Shown: positions 1 through 6,584 of the stretch, piece by piece
How positions within the stretch are numbered: position 1 is the first letter of the stretch
Layout: every line of letters starts with the position of its first letter
Origin: an uncultured Rubrivivax sp.
GTDB lineage: Bacteria; Pseudomonadota; Gammaproteobacteria; Burkholderiales; Burkholderiaceae_C
Assembly: GCA_937975735.1 (NCBI GenBank)
Contig: CALJUI010000289.1
Span: 1-9,857, forward strand
Length of the DNA: 9,857 bases
Reading direction: 5' to 3'
Made by a program: the position numbers and the translations under genes
The notes under the pieces: generated by a model
What the model was told of the DNA's origin: nothing
The model's input: only the letters and a program-made list of their open reading frames with translations
The model's database searches: none

Positions 1-471
1 CCGGCACGCGTCGTCGGGAAGATGAACGCGCTGACCGAGACCGGGCTGATCAACGGCCTGCTCAAGGCCGCCCAGGCGGGCGCATCGATCGACCTGATCG
101 TCCGCGGCGCCTGCATGCTGCCGCCCGGCGTGGCGGGGCTCAGCGACGGCATCCGCGTGCGGTCGGTGGTCGGCCGCTTCCTCGAGCACACGCGCATCTT
201 CTACTTCCGCTGGGGCGAGGACGACGAGCACGAGGCGCTTTACCTGAGCAGCGCCGACTGGATGGGTCGCAACATGTTCGGGCGCATCGAGATCGCCTGG
301 CCGGTGCGCGACCCGCGACTGCGCCAGCGGGTCATCGACGAGGGCCTGGTGCCCTACCTGCACGACCAGCGCGACAGCTGGACGCTGCAGTCCGACGGCC
401 ACTACGAACGCGTCTCGGAGACCGGCGTCAGCGCCCAGCACGCGCTGATGGCACGCTACGGCGGTGGCTGA
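1..471 (+). CDS. ppk1: Polyphosphate kinase PPK1, C-terminal part (5' end outside window)
   Basis: PPK1 reversibly transfers the gamma phosphate of ATP onto a growing polyphosphate chain through a phosphohistidine intermediate. It is normally about 690 residues long; only the last 156 are in the window, read in frame from base 1. The visible part matches the C-terminal catalytic domains: a KMNALTE stretch, then IDLIVRGACMLPPGV, then GRFLEHTRIFYF, whose His corresponds to the second conserved histidine of the family (His592 of the E. coli enzyme, from memory), then LSSADWMGRNMFGRIE. The stop is TGA at 469-471. Three bases later sixA starts on the same strand, so the two are probably co-transcribed. 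The convergent ppx gene beyond sixA supports a polyphosphate locus. The first in-frame ATG at base 22 is internal and not the real start. Confidence 0.96.
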   Translation, partial: PARVVGKMNALTETGLINGLLKAAQAGASIDLIVRGACMLPPGVAGLSDGIRVRSVVGRFLEHTRIFYFRWGEDDEHEALYLSSADWMGRNMFGRIEIAWPVRDPRLRQRVIDEGLVPYLHDQRDSWTLQSDGHYERVSETGVSAQHALMARYGGG

Positions 472-474
472 GCC

Positions 475-942
475 ATGCGCGCCGACCTGGTCCTGTGGCG
501 ACACGCCGAGGCGGCCGAGGCCGCCGACCCGGCCGACGACCTCGAGCGCGCGCTGACCCCGAAGGGCGAGCGCCAGGCCCAGCGGGTGGCCGCCTGGCTG
601 AACCACCAGCTGCCCGCCGGCACCCGCGTGCTGGCGAGCCCGGCGCGGCGCACCCAGCAGACGGCGCAGGCGCTCGACCGCCGCTTCAAGACCCTCGCCG
701 CGCTGGCCCCGGACCGCGGCGTCGACCCGCTGCTCGCCGCCGTCCGCTGGCCCGATCAGCGCGAGCCGGTGCTGGTCGTCGGCCACCAGCCGACCCTGGG
801 CATGGCCGCGGCCTGCCTGCTGACCGGTACGCCCGCGCCCTGGGCGCTGCGCAAGGGCGGCCTGATCTGGCTGCGCGCGCGCGAGCGCGAGGGCGCGCTA
901 CAGGTCGTGCTGTACGCCGCGCTCGGGCCGGAGCTGGCCTAG
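475..942 (+). CDS. sixA: SixA-type phosphohistidine phosphatase (histidine phosphatase superfamily)
   Basis: This is a 155-residue protein of the phosphoglycerate-mutase-like histidine phosphatase fold, close to the usual SixA length (about 160). The nucleophile motif is RHA at residues 9-11 (His10). An ASPARRTQQTA segment near residue 60 supplies the conserved arginine. The second catalytic histidine is His104 in VVGHQPTLG. It lacks the extra insertions of larger mutases, as expected of SixA. E. coli SixA removes phosphate from phosphohistidine in HPt domains and PTS proteins. The target here is not visible. It starts 3 nt after the ppk1 stop, so translation is probably coupled, and it ends 5 nt from the stop of convergent ppx. 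Since PPK1 itself carries a phosphohistidine, PPK1 is a conceivable target, but that is inference. No clear Shine-Dalgarno is seen; coupling to ppk1 may replace it. Confidence 0.9.
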   Translation: MRADLVLWRHAEAAEAADPADDLERALTPKGERQAQRVAAWLNHQLPAGTRVLASPARRTQQTAQALDRRFKTLAALAPDRGVDPLLAAVRWPDQREPVLVVGHQPTLGMAAACLLTGTPAPWALRKGGLIWLRAREREGALQVVLYAALGPELA

Positions 943-947
943 GCGAA

Positions 948-2459
948 CTACGCCGAGGCGGGCAGCACCAGCCGCAGCGCGCCGTGGCGCGCCCAGGCCT
1001 CGGCCTCCTCGCGCAGCAGGAACACCGTGCGCGGCCGCGCCTGCGGCCAAGCCGCGGGCCAGCGCAGCCGGGCCTCGGTGCCGCGCGCACGCAGGCTCAG
1101 CACGCGCGGGTCGATCGGTCCGCGCGCATGGCACTTGATCACCGCCAGCCGCAGGCACAGCAGTTGCCAGGCGAACAGGCGCCGCGCCAGCGGGCCGTCG
1201 ACCTTGCGCAGGCTGCCGCGCTGGCCGATCACGAGTTCGCCGATGCGCCGCTGCTCGCTCTGCGAAAAACCCGGCACGTCGGCATGCGCCAGCAGGTAGG
1301 CGCTGTGCCGGTGATGGTCGTGGTGCGAGACCATCAGGCCGATCTCGTGCACGTCGCAAGCCCAGCCGAGTTCGCGCCGGTCCTGCAGCGGCGCGTCGGG
1401 GCAGACCGCGTCGAACAGGCGCAGCGCCAGTTCGCGCACGCGGGCGGCCTGGCCGCGGTCGACGCCGAAGCGGCGCTGCAGCGCGGCGATCGACCGGTCG
1501 CGCATGTCGACCGGACGCGACTGCGCGATCGCCGCGCGGCGGCCGTGCAGCTCGACGATCACGCCCTGGCGCAGCGCGCCCTTGGCCGGCCACAGCGAAT
1601 CGATGCCGAAGTGCGTCAGCAGCGTGTAGAGGATCGCCAGGCCGCCGGGCAGCACGGCGCGCCGCTCGGCCTTCAGGCCGGCGAAGTCGAGCCGGTCGAC
1701 GTGGCCGGCCTCGATGCAGCGCGTGATGCACCAGCGCAGCGCCTCGGGCGTGATACGGCCGTCGGTGATGCAGTTCGTGGCGAGCAGCTGCGACACCGCG
1801 CCGGCGGTGCCCGACGAGCCGAGCGCGGTCTGCCAGTGGCGCGGCCCGAAGGGCTGCAGGCCCTCCTCGAGCTCCGCGCCGGCGGCCACCTGCGCGGCGC
1901 GCAGGCGTGCCGCGTCGATGCGGCCGTCGTCGAAGTAGCGCATCGACAGACCCACGCAGCCGACCTGGAACGATTCCGCCGCGGTCGGCACCTGACCCTG
2001 GCCGAGGATCATCTCGGTCGAGCGCCCGCCGATGTCGATCACCAGTCGCGCTTCGTCGGCGGGCTGCAGATGGGCCACGCCGGCGTAGATCAGGCGCGCT
2101 TCCTCGCGGCCGGAGATGACCTCGACGGGAAAGCCGAGCGTCTGCTGGGCGCGTTCGAGGAAGACATCGCGGTTGCGCGCCTCGCGCATCGTCTGCGTCG
2201 CCACCGCACGCACCTGGGCCGGCGCGAAACCCTGCAGCCGCGCTGCGAAGCGCTGCAGGCAGGCCAGGCCGCGGGCCATCGCCTCCTCGCTCAGCCGGCC
2301 GGCGTCGTCCAGGCCGGCGCCCAGGCGCACCATCTCCTTCAGGTAGTCGATCCGCCGGTAGCGTCCGGCGGGGAGGTGACCGATCTCGAGGCGAAAGCTG
2401 TTCGAGCCCAGGTCGATGGCTGCCAGCGGTGCGGCGGCGTCAGGCATCGGTTCCGGCAT
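948..2459 (-). CDS. ppx: Exopolyphosphatase, Ppx/GppA family
   Basis: Exopolyphosphatases remove terminal phosphates from polyphosphate; the GppA branch also hydrolyses pppGpp. The 503-residue length fits full-length proteobacterial Ppx (about 510). The ASKHA-fold N-terminal half shows the phosphate-binding loop IDLGSNSFRLEIG (residues 15-27), the catalytic glutamate in SGREEARLIYAG (Glu119/120) and the second nucleotide/phosphate loop DIGGRSTEMILG (142-153). The C-terminal part contains an HD-like helical segment with HEIGLMVSHHDHHRHSAYL. The reading frame stays open to a GTG at 2480, but a plausible promoter overlaps that codon, so ATG 2459 is preferred; ATG 2447 (MPDAAAP) is also possible. 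It converges on sixA with 5 nt between stops and is divergent from the dienelactone hydrolase gene. Ppx versus GppA specificity cannot be settled from sequence alone; the neighbouring ppk1 favours Ppx. Confidence 0.93.
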   Translation of the reverse strand: MPEPMPDAAAPLAAIDLGSNSFRLEIGHLPAGRYRRIDYLKEMVRLGAGLDDAGRLSEEAMARGLACLQRFAARLQGFAPAQVRAVATQTMREARNRDVFLERAQQTLGFPVEVISGREEARLIYAGVAHLQPADEARLVIDIGGRSTEMILGQGQVPTAAESFQVGCVGLSMRYFDDGRIDAARLRAAQVAAGAELEEGLQPFGPRHWQTALGSSGTAGAVSQLLATNCITDGRITPEALRWCITRCIEAGHVDRLDFAGLKAERRAVLPGGLAILYTLLTHFGIDSLWPAKGALRQGVIVELHGRRAAIAQSRPVDMRDRSIAALQRRFGVDRGQAARVRELALRLFDAVCPDAPLQDRRELGWACDVHEIGLMVSHHDHHRHSAYLLAHADVPGFSQSEQRRIGELVIGQRGSLRKVDGPLARRLFAWQLLCLRLAVIKCHARGPIDPRVLSLRARGTEARLRWPAAWPQARPRTVFLLREEAEAWARHGALRLVLPASA

Positions 2460-2465
2460 CCGGCG

Positions 2466-2493
2466 ATTGTGCCCGCGCACCCGGCAGGGCCAA
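2466..2493 (-). promoter_or_regulatory. Candidate sigma-70 promoter of ppx
   Basis: On the minus strand TTGGCC (2493-2488, 4 of 6 to TTGACA) lies 16 nt from CACAAT (2471-2466, 4 of 6 to TATAAT). A start site 7 nt past the -10 box would fall on the A of the ATG at 2459, predicting a leaderless or very short-leader ppx mRNA. No Shine-Dalgarno is visible before this ATG. The prediction rests on a moderate match only. Confidence 0.35.
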
Positions 2494-2529
2494 GACGGCC
2501 GCCGGCGCAGGCCGATGCGGGCCGATCCC

Positions 2530-2557
2530 TAGAATCCGCGCGTCCCTTTTCGTGGAG
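2530..2557 (+). promoter_or_regulatory. Candidate -10 box and ribosome binding site of the dienelactone hydrolase gene
   Basis: TAGAAT at 2530-2535 resembles a -10 box (5 of 6 to TATAAT), and GGAG at 2554-2557 is a Shine-Dalgarno 6 nt before the ATG at 2564. No good -35 hexamer is seen 16-18 nt upstream of the -10 box. The ribosome site fixes the start at 2564 rather than the upstream in-frame ATG at 2429, which would run through the opposite-strand ppx start region. Confidence 0.45.
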
Positions 2558-2563
2558 ACCCGC

Positions 2564-3436
2564 ATGTTCAAGCAAGACCTCGATGCCCTGCTGCCGCGCC
2601 GCGACTTCAACCGCCGCGACTTCGTCCGGACCTCGGTCGGCAGCGGCTTCGCCGCCGCGGTGCTGCCGGTGACGGCGCAGACGATCAAGACCGACAGCAC
2701 CGGCCTGACCGCCGGCGAGGTCACGATCCCGGTCGGCGACTTCAAGATGCCAGCCTACCGCGCTGCGCCGGCGGGCAAGACCGGCGCCCCGGTGGTGCTG
2801 GTGATCAGCGAGATCTTCGGCGTGCACGAGCACATCGCCGACGTCGCGCGCCGCTTCGCCAAGGCCGGCTACTTCGCGATCGCGCCCGAACTGTTCGTGC
2901 GCCAGGGCGACGCCGGCTCGTACGGCGAGATCGCCAAGCTGATCAGCGAGGTGATCTCGAAGGTGCCCGACGCGCAGGTGATGGCCGACCTCGACGCCAG
3001 CGTCGCCTGGGCCAAGGGCCAGGGGGCCGACACCGGCAGGCTCGGCGTCACCGGCTTCTGCTGGGGCGGGCGCATCACCTGGCTGTACACGGCGCACAAC
3101 CCGGCGGTCAAGGCCGGTGTCGCCTGGTACGGCCGGCTGGTGGGCCAGAGCAACCCGCTGCAGCCGACCCACCCGGTCGAGTTGGCCGGCAAGCTGAACG
3201 GGCCGGTGCTCGGCCTGTACGGCGGGCAGGACAGCGGCATCCCGCTGGCCACCGTCGAGCAGATGAAGACGGCGCTGTCGGCGGGCAGCGCCGCGGCCAA
3301 GCGCTCGACGTTCCACGTCTACCCGGACGCGCCGCACGCCTTCCACGCGGACTACCGGCCGAGCTACCGCAAGGAAGCCGCCGAGGACGGCTGGAAGCGC
3401 GCACTGGCCTGGTTCGCCGAACACGGGGTGGCTTGA
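2564..3436 (+). CDS. Dienelactone hydrolase family protein with twin-arginine signal peptide
   Basis: This is a 290-residue alpha/beta hydrolase of the dienelactone hydrolase family. The N-terminus carries an RR motif, NRRDFVR (16-22), a hydrophobic stretch (about 25-37) and a probable cleavage site after PVTA (residue 38), indicating Tat export to the periplasm. The mature domain shows the family signature: Glu83 in SEIFG, nucleophile Cys166 in GFCWGG, Asp223 in GGQDSGIP and His258 in PHAFH, giving a Cys-Asp-His triad. Family members hydrolyse dienelactones in chloroaromatic breakdown, but many act on other esters or lactones. The substrate here is unknown, and no aromatic catabolic genes are adjacent. 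A good Shine-Dalgarno (GGAG) sits 6 nt before the start. The ZIP transporter gene follows after 55 nt on the same strand. Confidence 0.9.
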   Translation: MFKQDLDALLPRRDFNRRDFVRTSVGSGFAAAVLPVTAQTIKTDSTGLTAGEVTIPVGDFKMPAYRAAPAGKTGAPVVLVISEIFGVHEHIADVARRFAKAGYFAIAPELFVRQGDAGSYGEIAKLISEVISKVPDAQVMADLDASVAWAKGQGADTGRLGVTGFCWGGRITWLYTAHNPAVKAGVAWYGRLVGQSNPLQPTHPVELAGKLNGPVLGLYGGQDSGIPLATVEQMKTALSAGSAAAKRSTFHVYPDAPHAFHADYRPSYRKEAAEDGWKRALAWFAEHGVA

Positions 3437-3491
3437 CAGCTCCGATACGATGACGGGTTGAGGTGCCGCGTCCGGCGCCACCACCCGCCCC

Positions 3492-4274
3492 ATGACCCTT
3501 CTCTTCATCGTCGCCGCCACGCTGGTCGGCGGGCTGCTGTCGGTGCTGATCGCCGCGTCGCTGACGACGGTGGTGCTGGTCCGGCTGGTGCAGAACCTGG
3601 TCAGCCTGTCGGCCGGCGTGCTGCTCGGCGCGGCGCTGCTGCACGTGCTGCCCGAGGCCTTCGAGAGCGGCGCGCCGGCGGCCGACCTGTTCCTGACCCT
3701 GCTCGCCGGGCTGATGTTCTTCTTCCTGCTCGAGAAGGCCGAGCTGTACCGTCACGGGCACCACCACGAGGGCGACGACCCGCACCACCACCACCACGAC
3801 GGCTTCGATGCCGACCAGGCCGGTCGGGGCGGCTGGGCGGTGCTGGTGGGCGACAGCATCCACAACTTCTGCGACGGCATCATCATCGCCGCGGCCTTCC
3901 TGACCGACGTCAAGCTGGGACTGGTCACCGCGGCGGCGATCATCGCGCACGAGATCCCGCAGGAGGTGGGCGACTACATCGTGCTGCTCAACGCCGGCTT
4001 CACGAGGGCGCGGGCGCTGATGTTCAATGCGCTGTCGGGCCTGGCGGCGGTGGTCGGCGGCGTGCTCGGCTACTTCGTCGTCGGGCCCTGGGAGACGCTG
4101 TTCCCCTACCTGCTGGTGGTGGCTTCGAGCAGCTTCATCTACGTCGCCGTCGCCGACCTGATGCCGCAACTGCAGCGCCGCCTGCCGCTCAGGCAGACGG
4201 CGTCACAGCTGGCCTGGCTGGGCGTCGGGCTCGCGCTGATCGTGCTGACCAAGGCGGCCATGCACAGCCACTGA
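3492..4274 (+). CDS. ZIP family divalent metal transporter
   Basis: This is a 260-residue integral membrane protein with about eight hydrophobic segments, as in ZIP carriers, which move Zn or other divalent metals into the cytoplasm. TM2 contains LLHVLPEAFE (His51, Glu55). The loop after TM3 is histidine-rich (His88, 90-92 and 98-102), typical of a metal-sensing or metal-holding loop. TM4 has HNFCDG (124-129) and TM5 has HEIPQE (153-158), the two motifs forming the binuclear metal site. A cysteine stands at the variable TM4 position 127. The start MTLLFIVAATLVGG begins directly with TM1; the 55-nt upstream gap shows no Shine-Dalgarno and no convincing promoter, so read-through from the upstream hydrolase gene is possible. 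It converges with the stress protein gene. The metal cannot be assigned from sequence. Confidence 0.92.
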   Translation: MTLLFIVAATLVGGLLSVLIAASLTTVVLVRLVQNLVSLSAGVLLGAALLHVLPEAFESGAPAADLFLTLLAGLMFFFLLEKAELYRHGHHHEGDDPHHHHHDGFDADQAGRGGWAVLVGDSIHNFCDGIIIAAAFLTDVKLGLVTAAAIIAHEIPQEVGDYIVLLNAGFTRARALMFNALSGLAAVVGGVLGYFVVGPWETLFPYLLVVASSSFIYVAVADLMPQLQRRLPLRQTASQLAWLGVGLALIVLTKAAMHSH

Positions 4275-4312
4275 GGCCGCACCAGGGCCCTGGCCGGCCG
4301 TCGGCCGCCTCA
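4272..4312. terminator. Inverted repeats between convergent genes; candidate bidirectional terminator
   Basis: TGAGGC (4272-4277) and GCCTCA (4307-4312) form 6-bp arms containing the two opposing stop codons. Inside is a perfect 12-bp palindrome CCAGGGCCCTGG (4282-4293) plus GGCCGGCC. The folding potential is strong, but there is no T-tract on either side, so intrinsic termination is uncertain. Confidence 0.35.
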
Positions 4313-4744
4313 GCGGACCACCAGCACCGGCAGCGCGCTGTGCGTCAGCACCTTCTGCGTCTCGCTGCCGAGCAGCAGCGCCGACACGCCGCGGCGCCCG
4401 TGCGAGGCCATCACGATCAGGTCGCACTTCTTCGACTTGGCATGGTCGATGATCGCCTCCCACGGGTGCAGGGCCTCGACCGTGTGGCCGTGCGCCGTCA
4501 GGCCGGCGGCCTTGGCCGCATCGGTCGTCGCCTTGACGTGCTTGCTCGCGATGCGCTCCTGCGCGTCGTAGAACTCCTGCGGCGGCACGGGCTGCATCTC
4601 CGAGATGGCGCTGTAGGGGAACGGCTCCTTGACGCCGATCGTGTAGATCTCGGCGCCGGTCAGCTTGGCCAGCGCGACGGCGGTCTGCACCGCCTTCGAG
4701 GTGATGTCGGAGCCGTCGGTGGGCACCAGGATGCGCTTGTACAT
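4310..4744 (-). CDS. Universal stress protein, UspA family, single domain
   Basis: This is a 144-residue single Usp domain. It opens with YKRILVPTDGS, the usual first strand and loop with the ATP-contacting Asp, and ends with VLTHSALPVLVV, the usual last strand. The nucleotide-binding loop reads ASHGRRGVSALLLGS: it fits the G-2X-G-9X-G(S/T) pattern except that the first Gly is Ala, a common variant, so ATP binding is likely but not certain. The start at 4744 is set by a GAGGAGA Shine-Dalgarno 6 nt upstream; the frame stays open to 4795, but those extra residues look unlike a Usp N-terminus. It lies 87 nt downstream of the sulfurtransferase gene, has an FNR/Anr-type box in that gap and probably has its own promoter. 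Usp proteins of this kind are often induced by oxygen limitation. Confidence 0.94.
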   Translation of the reverse strand: MYKRILVPTDGSDITSKAVQTAVALAKLTGAEIYTIGVKEPFPYSAISEMQPVPPQEFYDAQERIASKHVKATTDAAKAAGLTAHGHTVEALHPWEAIIDHAKSKKCDLIVMASHGRRGVSALLLGSETQKVLTHSALPVLVVR

Positions 4745-4750
4745 GGTGGT

Positions 4751-4757
4751 TCTCCTC
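4751..4757 (-). promoter_or_regulatory. Strong Shine-Dalgarno of the universal stress protein gene
   Basis: GAGGAGA on the minus strand, 6 nt before ATG 4744, is the best ribosome binding site in the window. It decides the start codon and suggests high translation. Confidence 0.75.
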
Positions 4758-4821
4758 GAGGGTCGGGACTCGGTTGGGTCCCGCTTGCGTGCCAATGTTC
4801 CCCGATGCCGCCCAATTCGGC

Positions 4822-4835
4822 TTGACCGAGATCAA
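4822..4835 (-). promoter_or_regulatory. FNR/Anr/Dnr-type operator upstream of the universal stress protein gene
   Basis: The minus strand reads TTGAT-CTCG-GTCAA, 9 of 10 conserved positions of the FNR consensus TTGAT-N4-ATCAA. It overlaps the stop codon of the upstream sulfurtransferase gene (4832-4834). A possible -10 box AACATT lies at 4799-4794, separated from the operator by 22 nt. This places the operator centre near -41.5, the class II activator position of FNR-type proteins. The predicted leader is about 43 nt and contains the strong Shine-Dalgarno. The -10 match is only moderate (3 of 6). Confidence 0.6.
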
Positions 4836-5677
4836 CCGACGGCGACCGGCCGCGACGGGTCCGCGCACCACTCGCTCCACGAGCCCGGGTACAGGCGGCC
4901 GGCGTCGAGCCCCGCATGGGCCATCGCCAGCAGGTTGTGGCAGGCCGTGACGCCCGAGCCGCACTGGTGCACCACCGGCGTCCCGTCGAGCGCGCCGAGC
5001 GCGGCGAACTCGCGCCGCAACTGTTCGGCCGGCTTGAAGCGGCCGTCGGGCTGCAGGTTGTCCTTGAAGAAACGCAGCGTCGCGCCCGGGATGTGCCCGG
5101 CCACCGGGTCGAGCGTCTCGACCTCGCCGCGGAAGCGCTCGCCGGCGCGTGCGTCGAGCACCCGCACACGGCCGAGCGCGGCGAGCAGTTCGTCGGCCTC
5201 GATCACCGACATCGCCGGCGACCGCGTCGGGGAGGTGGCCGGCGGCACGTCGGCGGCGTCGCCGGTCTCGAGCGCGCCGCCCGCGCCACGCCAGGCGGCC
5301 AGGCCGCCGTCGAGCACCGCGGTGGCCTCGTGGCCCATCCAGCGGTGCATCCACCAGGCGCGCGCCGCGTAGGGGCCGCCCTGGTCGTCGTAGCACACCA
5401 CCTGGGTGCCCGGGCCGACGCCCCAGCGCGACATCGTCGCGGCGAAGACCTCGCGCGCGGGCAGAGGATGGCGGCCGTTGCGGCCGGTCTTCGCGCCGGC
5501 GAGGTCGCGGTCGAGGTCGGCGTAGCGGGCGCCGGGCACATGACCCTGCCGGTAGGCCGCCAGGCCGGCCTCGGGCCGGGCCAGGTCGAAGCCGCAGTCG
5601 AGCACGACGAGCGGCCGGCCAGCGTCGAGCAACGCGCGCAGCGCCTCGGCGTCGATCAGGGTGCGCCGGATCTCCAT
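4832..5677 (-). CDS. sseA: Sulfurtransferase with two rhodanese domains, 3-mercaptopyruvate sulfurtransferase type
   Basis: This 281-residue protein has the tandem rhodanese layout of SseA/TST enzymes. Domain 1 (about 8-130) has the usual GHVPGARYADLD and CYDDQGGPYAARAWW segments but no catalytic cysteine loop. Domain 2 (about 155-278) has VLDARAGERFRGE, GHIPGA and the active-site loop CGSGVT with Cys239. CGSGVT is typical of 3-mercaptopyruvate sulfurtransferases, whereas thiosulfate sulfurtransferases usually have CRKGVT, so mercaptopyruvate is the more likely donor; cyanide or thiols would be acceptors. It is cytoplasmic, with no signal peptide. The start at 5677 lies 4 nt after the stop of the DMT transporter gene, implying co-transcription with it and the Rieske gene. 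The 3' end overlaps an FNR-type operator of the next gene. Confidence 0.92.
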   Translation of the reverse strand: MEIRRTLIDAEALRALLDAGRPLVVLDCGFDLARPEAGLAAYRQGHVPGARYADLDRDLAGAKTGRNGRHPLPAREVFAATMSRWGVGPGTQVVCYDDQGGPYAARAWWMHRWMGHEATAVLDGGLAAWRGAGGALETGDAADVPPATSPTRSPAMSVIEADELLAALGRVRVLDARAGERFRGEVETLDPVAGHIPGATLRFFKDNLQPDGRFKPAEQLRREFAALGALDGTPVVHQCGSGVTACHNLLAMAHAGLDAGRLYPGSWSEWCADPSRPVAVG

Positions 5678-5681
5678 CGGC

Positions 5682-6584
5682 TCATTGTCGGTTCGAATCG
5701 GTCGGGGTCAAGACCACCGCGTGCTGCTGGCGCAGCGCGGTCGCGACGACGCCGGCGCCGGCGATCAGCGCCACGCCCAGCACCGCGGACCCCGTGATGT
5801 CCTCGCCGAAGAGCCAGGCGCCGTAGCCGAACGCGAACACGATGCCGGTGTACTGCAAGGTCGCGTTCGACAGCGTCGAGCCGATCGCGTAGGCCCGCGT
5901 CATCATCAGCTGCGCCGCCGTCGCGAGCACGCCGATCGCCAGCAGCAGCGCGACGCCGGAAGGGCTGTGGGGAGTGACACCGTGCCACAGCATCGAGCCG
6001 CCACCCGCCAGCATGCCGCCGATCGAGAAGTAGAAGACGATGCGGTAGTCGGGTTCGCCGGCGCGCCCGAGCGAGGTCACCTGCAGGTAGGCCAATGCCG
6101 CCAGCACGCCCGACATCAGCCCGGCCAGGCCGTGCCAGAGCTGCTCCTGGCCCGCGGTCGGACGGAGCACCAGCGCGACGCCGACGAAGCCCACCAGTAC
6201 CGCCGCGACGAGCCGGCCGTCGACCCGCGCACCGCCGGCGACGACGCTGCCGCCGATCAGGAACAGCGCCATCCACACCGACGACATGTAGTTCATCGTC
6301 ATCGCGGTGGCCAGCGGCAGCCGCCCGATCGCGTAGAACCACAGCATCAGCGAGATCACGCCGACGATGCTGCGCCAGAAGTGCATCGCCGGCACCTCGG
6401 TGCGCAGGCTGCCGCCGCGCAGGCGCACCAGGGTGACGATGAAGACCATGCCGACGAGGCCGCGGTACATCACGATCTCGCCCGAGCCGTAGTGCTCGGA
6501 CGCGAGCTTGACGCACACGCCCATCGTCGCGAACAGCAGCGAGGCGCCGAGCATCAGCCACGGCGCCTGCCGGGGCGAGCTCAC
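5682..6584 (-). CDS. EamA/DMT superfamily transporter (10 TM)
   Basis: This 300-residue, strongly hydrophobic protein shows the duplicated EamA layout of drug/metabolite transporters, ten predicted helices in two halves. The first begins at LMLGASLLFATMGVCVKLA (about 10-28). The second half starts near GLMSGVLAALAYLQVTSLG and ends with helices around LQYTGIVFAFGYGAWLFGE and AVLGVALIAGAGVVATAL. The chosen start is a GTG at 6584 that overlaps the Rieske stop in a GTGA arrangement; the frame is open much further upstream, but that part is the antisense-phase shadow of the Rieske gene. DMT proteins export or import amino acids, metabolites or drugs. The substrate is not predictable, but tight linkage to a Rieske oxygenase suggests movement of its substrate or product (inference). 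The sulfurtransferase gene follows after 4 nt. Confidence 0.9.
   Translation of the reverse strand: MSSPRQAPWLMLGASLLFATMGVCVKLASEHYGSGEIVMYRGLVGMVFIVTLVRLRGGSLRTEVPAMHFWRSIVGVISLMLWFYAIGRLPLATAMTMNYMSSVWMALFLIGGSVVAGGARVDGRLVAAVLVGFVGVALVLRPTAGQEQLWHGLAGLMSGVLAALAYLQVTSLGRAGEPDYRIVFYFSIGGMLAGGGSMLWHGVTPHSPSGVALLLAIGVLATAAQLMMTRAYAIGSTLSNATLQYTGIVFAFGYGAWLFGEDITGSAVLGVALIAGAGVVATALRQQHAVVLTPTDSNRQ

Noticed and set aside
943..947. Possible terminator between sixA and ppx
   Set aside because: Only 5 nt separate the stops and no T-tract hairpin is visible around them.
495..2672. Long open frame of 725 codons on the plus strand
   Set aside because: It lies across sixA and antisense to ppx, whose frame has clear catalytic motifs. 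The product is Arg/Ala/Gln-rich with no domain; such frames are expected at 70% GC.
3433..3451. TTGACA (3433-3438) followed by TACGAT (3446-3451) upstream of the ZIP gene
   Set aside because: The spacer is only 7 nt, so they cannot form one promoter, and neither has a good partner at 16-18 nt; TTGACA simply overlaps the TGA stop of the hydrolase gene.
4203..5396. Open frame of 397 codons on the minus strand
   Set aside because: It is an out-of-phase shadow of the stress protein and sulfurtransferase genes, crossing their intergenic operator; no domain is recognised.
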